NCBI GenBank assembly: GCA_027886185.1
Contig: WOAB01000011.1
Location: 11,054,001-11,118,000, forward strand
DNA length: 64,000 bases
Direction: 5' to 3'
Origin: Rheum nobile
Lineage: Eukaryota > Streptophyta > Magnoliopsida > Caryophyllales > Polygonaceae
The position numbers and the translations under genes were made by a program. Positions 58,085 through 64,000 of this stretch are shown piece after piece (position 1 is the stretch's first letter; each line of letters starts with the position of its first letter). Below the pieces are notes generated by a model, which did not search any database, was not told the DNA's origin, and was given only the letters and a program-made list of their open reading frames with translations.

Positions 58085-58148
58085 CTCACGAAGCTTTTTT
58101 CTTCGTCCTTTAGATTCAATAGGAAAGCACTGCAACATAGAAAATAAT
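58085..58148 (-). pseudogene. TOM1/THH1-like exon (FPIESKGRRKKLRE)
   Basis: On the minus strand, between an acceptor (CTGTTTACAG) and a donor (GAG|GTACTAC), the exon encodes LFSMLQC then FPIESKGRRKKLRE. This is the strongly conserved cytosolic segment of the plant TOM1/TOM3/THH1 membrane-protein family (PF06454), which follows LLYGGR in the intact protein. It joins in frame to the exon at 58240-58285. TOM1 proteins are multi-pass tonoplast proteins known as host factors for tobamovirus replication. Confidence 0.75.
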
Positions 58149-58239
58149 CTGTAAACAGAGCATTCCAAATGACATTGATTTTAAAAATGCGGCATATAGT
58201 TTAAAAATGTAAATCTACAATGAGATTGTAGTAGCTTTC

Positions 58240-58285
58240 CTCCCTCCATAGAGCAAGAAACCAAGTGCATCCACAAATGATATCA
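58240..58285 (-). pseudogene. TOM1/THH1-like exon (DALGFLLYGGR)
   Basis: On the minus strand, after an acceptor-like TTCTTTCCCAG, 46 bp encode VISFVDALGFLLYGG plus the first two bases of Arg. It matches the transmembrane segment ending LGFLLYGGR of the TOM1/THH1 family. Spliced to the next exon it gives YGGR-LFSM-FPIESKG, as in the family. The donor reads GAAAGC instead of GT(A)AGC, so the splice site is lost: the gene copy is broken. Confidence 0.75.
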
Positions 58286-58386
58286 CTGGGAAAGAATGAG
58301 AAACAAGGAAAACTACTTCAGAAACTAACAATATAAAAAGAAATTCTCGTCACTAAGGAAACAGAGTAAAAAGATGTCTAGATATT

Positions 58387-58537
58387 TATTAGGAAGTCAT
58401 ATCTTCTAGTTTAGATTATATATTATTCCACAAGTAATATCTTTATTTATGGTTAACAATATCTTGTAATTCCTATAAGTTCAGCCCTTGAGAGGCCTAA
58501 TAGATCATTCAGAAATCATCCAAAATCAATTGTTTCA
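58387..58537 (+). repeat. 5' LTR of element E
   Basis: TATTAGGAAGTCATATC to AATTGTTTCA, 151 bp, directly followed by the primer site. Differences from the 3' LTR are single-base changes only. Confidence 0.92.
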
Positions 58538-58549
58538 TGGTATCAGAGC
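58538..58549 (+). promoter_or_regulatory. Primer binding site of element E
   Basis: TGGTATCAGAGC, canonical initiator-Met tRNA site, with no spacer after the LTR. Confidence 0.92.
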
Positions 58550-58646
58550 AGGTTTTAACCTAGCAAATTTTTTTACGGTGTTCCGGTCTTCTTACCGCCA
58601 CCTTCACATTTTTTTTCACTGGTGTTTCGGTTTGTCCACCACCCTC

Positions 58647-59800
58647 ATGGCCGGCGATGCCACCCCGCCCGCCCACTCCAAATCAACCAAACGTCCAATT
58701 AACGACGTTGACTCTCCTTTCTACCTCCATCCGTCCGATCACACATGCCTCGACATCTGTTCAGTTGTTTTGAAAGGCGGAAATTTCAGAGAATGGGCTG
58801 ACGCTTTGGAGAACGCTTTCTGCGCAAGGAGGAAGATGGGATTCCTCGAAGGGTTCCTAAACCAACCGACCCCGACGAACTCGACGACTGGCGAGCAGTA
58901 AACTCTATGCTCAAAGGTTGGATCTTTCGTTCCATTGACCCTACCCTCCGCTCTTCCATCTCCCTGACTGACAGTGTTAGTGAGTTGTGGGCGGATCTCA
59001 ATCAACGATTCTCGGTCGGCAACGGGCCTAGAATCCTTCAACTGCGCATTGACCTTGCTCGGAGTCGCCAATCCGGACAGTCAGTCGTTGCCTTCTTCGG
59101 CTCCATCAAGAAGCTCTGGGACGAGCTTGCCACATATGTTCCGCTTCGCTCCTGCACATGTGGTTTGTGCAAGTGCAAAATCTCTGATAAGTTGACTAAG
59201 GATCGCGAGGAGGAGCGCATCCATCAATTCTTAATCGGCTTGGACGACGGCGACTACAGTATGCTCCGCTCCAATGTCCTTGCCCAGGATCCCTCGCTGC
59301 CACTCCCTCGCGTGTACTCCCTCGCCGTCCAAGAGGAACGTCACAAAACGATCGTCAAGGATCGTGACTCTAAAACAGACGCTATGGCACTCGCTGTCCA
59401 GCGCTCTTCAGACCAACATCAGTCCCGCTCATCCAGTCGACCTCCCTGTGCACACTGCGGTAAGCCGGGTCACGACATCATCAAGTTCTATCGGCTTCAC
59501 GGCTTTCCCGAGGGGTTTGTCTTCCGTAACCCAGGTCGTGGCTCACCCCAGTCCACTTCTTCTTCTTCGACTCCGCCCCCTTTAGGAAGTGGCCGCGGCC
59601 GCGGACGAGGTTCAGGCGTGGCCAATGCCGCCCATCAACAGCCACCCTCCAACAATAATGGCTCTCTTACGTCCCATGATCGCACCGCTATAGGTGCCTC
59701 TATCACCCCTGCCCAATGGGACACTGTGGTTCAGCTGTACAATTCACTGAATGTCAAGCCAGGTACCACCGATCCCTCTTCCGGTAAGCAGATCACGTGG
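58647..59800 (+). pseudogene. Element E gag, one frameshift and an altered zinc knuckle
   Basis: The likely start is ATG 58647 (MAGDATPPAHSKSTKRP); an upstream in-frame ATG (58488) lies within the LTR and is unlikely. The N-terminal part (SPFYLHPSDHTCLDICSVVL, GNFREWADALENAF) matches the DUF4219-like/gag N-terminus. A one-base loss near 58870 (in ACCCCGAC) shifts the frame and the rest continues in the frame used from 58907. The nucleocapsid knuckle reads CAHCGKPGHDIIKFY (codons 181-195 of that frame). The last zinc ligand, Cys in C-x2-C-x4-H-x4-C, is Phe here, which should weaken RNA binding. A Gly/Arg/Ser-rich stretch follows. Confidence 0.85.
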
Positions 59801-62800
59801 ATATACGACACTGGGGCCTCGTTCCATATGACTGGGAACAAAGCCTTGTTGCACAATCTTGTGCCTATTTCCCCTGTTTCAATCAAATTGCCAGATAATA
59901 ATTTTGCCACTGCTATACAGGAGGGCTCAGTTGCATTCTCTTCTACTATTATTGATCATGTTCTCTATATACCACTGTTGGATTGCAACTTGATTTCAGC
60001 TGCTCAACTGGCTATGAATTCTAATTGTGTTGTCACACTAACGGATGTGCTTTGCATTATTCAGGATCGCACTTCGAGGACGGTGATTGGTGTGGGTAAG
60101 CAATGTGGGGGCGTCTATTGGCTGCACTCCCTCGGTACTTCTCCGCCTCGTGCCTGCACAGTGTCAGCATCTGGTTCCTCTTCTTTGTGGCATCAACGTT
60201 TTGGTCACCCATCGCATTCAGTTTTATCTAGTTTAGCTAAGCTTGATAGTTCTATTACTCTTCCGAATAAATGTGAACCTTGTGATGTCTGTTTTAAGGA
60301 GAAACAAACAAGAGGCAGCTTTCCTTTGAGTTATAATAAAGCAAATTCTTTATTCGGATTGATTCATTGCGATATTTGGGGTCCGTACAGTGTTCAATCA
60401 ACTATTGGTGCATCATACTTTCTAACGATAGTTGATGATTTTTCCCGCGCCACATGGGTGTATTTAATGCAGTCCAAATCCGAGGTTGGCTCCCTTCTTC
60501 GGCAGTTTCTGGCCATGGCCCGTACGCAATTTCAGGCTCAAGTGCAACGTGTGCGTTCTGATAACGGTGCTGAGTTCGTCGCTCTCCGCCCCTTCTTCGA
60601 CGAACATGGTATTTTATTTGAGACTTCTTGTGTCTATACACCTCAGCAGAATGGACGCGTCGAGCGCAAGCACAAGAACATTCTCAACGTTGCCCGTGCC
60701 CTTCGTTTCCAAGCTTCTCTTCCCATCAGACTTTGGGGAGAATGTGTTCAAACTGCCTGCTATTTAATCAACCGAACTCCATCACCCTTACTCAACAATA
60801 GCTCGCCCTACGAGCTTCTTTTCGGACACGCACCGTCATTGGCTAATATCAAAGTGTTCGGTTGTCTCTGCTTTGCGTCCAGACTACCTCATTCTTCCAA
60901 TAAATTCGAAGCTCGGGGTGCCAAATGTATCTTCCTCGGTTACCCGGCCGGAAAGAGAGCATGGCGTGTCCTTGATCTTGAGACCGACCACATATTTTTT
61001 TCTAGGGACGTCACCTTCTACGAAGGGGTCTTTCCCTGTGCACAACAGACCACTCCAGCGCCAGCTTTACCTCAGCTGCAGTCACCTTCGGTCTTTGACG
61101 ACCCCTCCGCAGTACCCTTGGATGACAGGGGGAGCCTTTCCCAGTTGGTCCCTGCTGTTCCCGCTACTAATCCATCGCCTGACCGTGCTCCTGCATCAGT
61201 GGCTGTCCCACCTACTGCATCTCGCCATAGTAGCCGCACCAGACGTGAGTCTGTCCTCCTTCGAGACTTTGTTTGTCACACTGTTCAAGGCCCCGCTTCC
61301 CCCTCCCAACCCACACCATCATCATCATCACCGTCTTCGTTGCGATCAGGTACGCCCTATCCCATTGCAGCTTATGTTTCCACTGATAAGTTTTCGGTGC
61401 CACATTCCAGGTTCCTAGCTGCAATTACAGCAGGTGAAGAGCCTCGATCTTTTTCACAAGCAATACAACACTCTCATTGGCGCACTGCTATGCGCGCTAA
61501 GTTGGACGCCCTTGAGAGAAATCATACTTGGACCATCACTGAGTTGCCTCCTGACAAGAAGCCCATCGGTTGTAAATGGGTATACCGCATCAAGTACAAA
61601 TCTGATGGCAGTATTGAGCGCCATAAGGCGCGTTTAGTTGTTCTTGGCAATCTTCAGGTCGAGGGCGTCGACTTCACTGAGACATTTGCCCCGGTCGCTA
61701 AAATGGTGACCGTTCGTGTTTTTCTCTCGATCGCCGCGATTCGAGATTGGGAGCTTCATCAGATGGACGTACATAATGCGTTCTTACACGGTGATCTCGC
61801 TGAGACTGTATATATGTTACCCCCTCCGGGATACTCTCAGGCTTCCTCTGGCCAAGTCTGTAAGCTTCAAAAATCATTATATGGCCTCCGTTAGGCTCCG
61901 CGCAATTGGTTCTCTAAATTGGCAACTGCGCTTCGGGGTTACGGCTTTCAGCAGAGCAAGGCGGATTACTCGCTCTTCACCATGACCAGAAATGGCATCT
62001 CTCTGCACGTACTCGTGTACGTCGATGATCTGATTATTGCCGGTAATAATTCAACTGCCATCTCTTCTTTCAAATCATATCTTAGTCGATGTTTTCACAT
62101 GAAGGATCTTGGCCACCTCAAGTACTTTCTCGGGCTCGAAATTGCCCGAAATCCCACCGGTATTATTGTCTCTCAGCGCAAGTATGCTCTTGAAATCTTA
62201 GCCGAATCCGGGCTATTGGCAGGCAAGCCCTGCGACTCCCCTATGGACCCCAATCATCAGCTTGCAACAGCGTCAGGGGCGGACTGTTCTGATCCAGAGA
62301 GTTATAGGCGTCTCGTGGGCCGTCTTGTGTACCTCACAATCACACGTCCTGATCTTTGTTTTTCTGTGCATACCTTGTCGCAGTTCATGAAGCAACCCAA
62401 AGAAGTTCACTAGCAGGCGGCTTTGCGGGTTTCGCGGTTCATTAAGGGGCATCCAGGCCAAGGTATTTTTCTCTCCAAAGACAGCTCTATGCGTCTTACT
62501 GCCTATTGCGACTCAGACTGGGCAGCTTGCCCGATCACTCGACGCTCAGTGTCCGGATATTTTATCATGCTTGGGCAATCTCCGGTCTCTTGGAAAACCA
62601 AGAAACAGCCAACTGTGTCTCGTTCGTCTGCAGAGGCAGAATACCGCTCTATGGCGGTAGCTTGTTGCGAAATTATTTGGATGCGATCTCTCCTACTCTG
62701 TCTTGGCGTTAACCATGCCTCACCCGTCAATCTCTTCTGTGACAGCCAGGCAGCACTCCACATCTCAGCCAACCCCGTCTTCCATGAGCGTACGAAGCAT

Positions 62801-62974
62801 ATCGAGATCGATTGTCACTTTGTTCGAGATCTCATTATTGCTGGCACTCTAGTCATGTCTCACATATCTACTTCGCAACAGCCAGCTGACATCTTTACCA
62901 AAGCACTTGCGCGTCCACAGTTTGTGCATCTATCATCCAAGTTGGGCATCCTCGATCCGTATGCTCTAACTTGA
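59801..62974 (+). pseudogene. Element E pol: protease, integrase, reverse transcriptase, RNase H; two TAG stops
   Basis: In the frame counted from 58907: protease WIYDTGASFHMTG (DTG at 301-303); pre-integrase HQRFGHPS ... CEPCDVCFKEKQTR; integrase catalytic residues D489 (IHCDIWGP), D552 (RSDNGAEF) and E586 (QNGRVERKH); RT with GCKWVYRIKYKSDGS and YVDD at 62018-62029; RNase H with YCDSDWAACPITRRSVSGY, SRSSAEAEYRSMAVACC and RTKHIEIDCHF, ending at TGA 62972-62974. All catalytic residues I could check are present. Two TAG codons interrupt the frame: 61892 (family has Gln, LRQAPR) and 62411 (family has Trp). Each is a single C-to-T or G-to-A change. It is the best-preserved pol in the window. Confidence 0.9.
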
Positions 62975-62981
62975 GGGGGAG

Positions 62982-63132
62982 TATTAGGAAGTCATATCTT
63001 CTAGTGTAGATTATATATTATTCCGCAAGTAATATCTTTATTTATGGTTAACAATATCTTGTAATTCCTATAAGTTCAGCCCTTGAGAGGCCTAATAGAT
63101 AATTCCGAAATCATTTAAAATCAATTGTTTCA
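62982..63132 (+). repeat. 3' LTR of element E
   Basis: 151 bp, preceded by the polypurine tract TTGAGGGGGAG (62971-62981) and followed by ATATT. Its sequence parallels 58387-58537. Confidence 0.92.
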
Positions 63133-63137
63133 ATATT

Positions 63138-63744
63138 GGCATATTTAGTGAAAGATTTAGAGCTAACCTACAATAAATATTTGTCCAATCTCTTGCACGA
63201 GACTGGTATCATCTACCCACAATTATACCCAGATACAAATCTGGCAAAAAATATACAGAAAGAAAGCAATTCCATATGTTATGATAAAAAGATAGAGCCT
63301 ATTCCTAACCAAGAACAATCTGCCTAGTGAACTTGTTATCATGGTGCAGCAGAAACTAGATTACACAATTAACTGCTATATACAAGATAGCAAAATAGTT
63401 TTCAAATTCTTTATTAGCTTGAACAGAAACATCAGTTGAAATTGGGTTTGACTGAAAACAATTATGGTGCAGCAGAAACTACATTGTATGCTACATGATC
63501 ATACTTAATTGAATGATTCAGTTGAAAAGAAAGACAAGTTTGATCTAAATGCTTCACTGACCTGATAATATATCTATGCCCAGAAAAGTACAAGTAATGT
63601 GTAAGTAGTGAAAAACAATAATCCCGGAAGATCCAGTAACACGTAAATTAAGACCAATTTGGGAAAAGAAAACATATGCACTTAAGCTTGCATCCTTTAA
63701 TTTGCAGCAAAGTAAGTGTATAGAGATCGAAAAATGATGTTTAC
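63138..63744. other. Intron-like DNA between TOM1-like exons, right of element E
   Basis: No exon is recognised. A 63-codon open frame (63136-63327) starts in the target duplication and has no recognisable domain. The phrase ATGGTGCAGCAGAAACTA occurs twice (about 63341 and 63463), a short direct repeat of unknown meaning. Confidence 0.45.
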
Positions 63745-63797
63745 CTTGGGCTTCAGAGCAAATACAAACGTGTGAAATCCGAAGACAATAGCACGCA
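63745..63797 (-). pseudogene. TOM1/THH1-like exon (VRAIVFGFH)
   Basis: On the minus strand, after an acceptor-like CTGTGGCAG, 53 bp encode VRAIVFGFHTFVFALKPK, followed by a donor GTAAAC. The TOM1/THH1 family has a closely similar VRA(V/I)VFGFH segment about 100 residues before LGFLLYGGR, so the order along the minus strand is right. The exons that should lie between (the family's long middle section) were not found, so this is a partial capture. The parent gene may continue right of the window. Confidence 0.65.
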
Positions 63798-64000
63798 CTG
63801 CCACAGATCTAGCTTTAGTCTTACCCTAAATATACAACATCAACAACACGAATAGCTGGAGAAATTTTCAATTACCTCCATCGATGGAGACTCGGTTCCA
63901 ACTAGAGTCCTACTACAATTAAAAAAATATATATATTAGTTGTTTTTATAACAAGGTGCGACTTTACACTATGAAATAACTTACTAAACATGACAATTAC
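63798..64000. other. Right window edge, no further feature
   Basis: Probably intron or transposon interior. An alternative acceptor (TTTAG|GGTAAG on the minus strand, near 63826) could lengthen the preceding exon. Nothing else is supported. Confidence 0.4.

Larger units (their letters stand above)
58387..63132 (+). mobile_element. Copia element E, compact and nearly intact, with TA...CA LTR ends
   Basis: Two 151-bp LTRs (six differences by my count) and an ATATT target duplication (58382-58386, 63133-63137) enclose one gag-pol of about 1,440 codons. Total 4746 bp. The short LTRs, size and domain wording suggest an Ale/Ivana-type Copia; the lineage is not proven. Both LTRs start TATTAGG and end TTTCA, the non-canonical TA...CA termini known for a minority of Copia elements. 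It has one frameshift and two TAG stops. It lies between exons of the TOM1-like fragment and is much richer in G+C than its surroundings. Confidence 0.92.
57355..64000 (+). mobile_element. CACTA-like DNA transposon 2, left part; right end outside the window
   Basis: The left end CACTAGTACAGAACTAGGGC begins at 57355 in Copia remnant D. Subterminal repeats follow within 250 bp: CGGACCCC, CCGGACCACAG, GGTCCGAACCCCGGTTTTTA, CGGACCCTGGTTTTTA, CCGGACCACGGG and GGGACCCGG, in both orientations. This is the CACTA plan (CACTA terminus plus subterminal array). No transposase is seen in the visible part. Instead it holds exons of a TOM1/THH1-like gene and a nested Copia element E. The right TIR was not found before 64000, so the element's extent is unproven and host DNA may begin earlier. 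Confidence 0.6.

Noticed and set aside
58739..62772. Overlapping alternative-frame ORFs in element E
   Set aside because: The GC-rich codon use of element E keeps other frames open. Only the frame with protease, integrase, RT and RNase H motifs is real.

Overview
This is nuclear DNA of a flowering plant, most likely a eudicot, from a repeat-dense and probably heterochromatic region. The evidence is several nested LTR retrotransposons of the Ty1/Copia type, two CACTA-type DNA transposons, a large foldback element, splice-site-bearing fragments of plant genes (a TOM1/THH1-like gene and a plant-mobile-domain gene), and no intact host gene. Almost every coding segment is broken by stops or frameshifts. 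No tRNA, rRNA or CRISPR array was seen.

Layout. 1-3027: a Copia gag remnant (minus strand), then an LTR (1038-2384) facing an inverted partial copy of itself (2423-3027). 3653-27585: a SIRE/Maximus-like Copia element A (+), with matching 841/843-bp LTRs, broken gag-pol and a third ORF after pol. Two insertions split that third ORF. One is a minus-strand SIRE-like element B (11448-20396), fused at its left end to a truncated second copy (10915-11447). The other is a 4.67-kb CACTA-like element (21440-26107) with 12-bp TIRs and AAGCGGTT subterminal repeats. 28090-36671: Copia element C (+), flanked by CTGTT target duplications, with a 751-bp insertion in its 5' LTR and its nucleocapsid and protease region missing.

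35198-52273 is a tandem duplication. Unit 1 (35198-43561) and unit 2 (43562-52273) each carry the 3' end of element C, an approximately 3-kb foldback element built of inverted minisatellites, and a plant-mobile-domain pseudogene. A separate older repeat (the flank of element A's 3' LTR) occurs three times. It supplies empty sites for both element C and the foldback element, so the order of events can be read from the sequence.

52699-57354: a minus-strand Copia RT/RNase H remnant D, split by a 3.85-kb LTR-like insertion (53355-57206). 57355 to the window end: the left part of a second CACTA-like element carrying minus-strand exons of a TOM1/THH1-like gene. A compact Copia element E (58387-63132) lies between those exons. 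E has 151-bp LTRs with TA...CA ends, an ATATT target duplication and a nearly intact gag-pol.

The pieces do not form a pathway. They are mobile elements inserted into one another, and their interest lies in the nesting, the captured gene fragments and the rearrangements. Element E is the least decayed. The coding frames of A, B, C and D look dead, many of the stops being explicable by C-to-T or G-to-A change.
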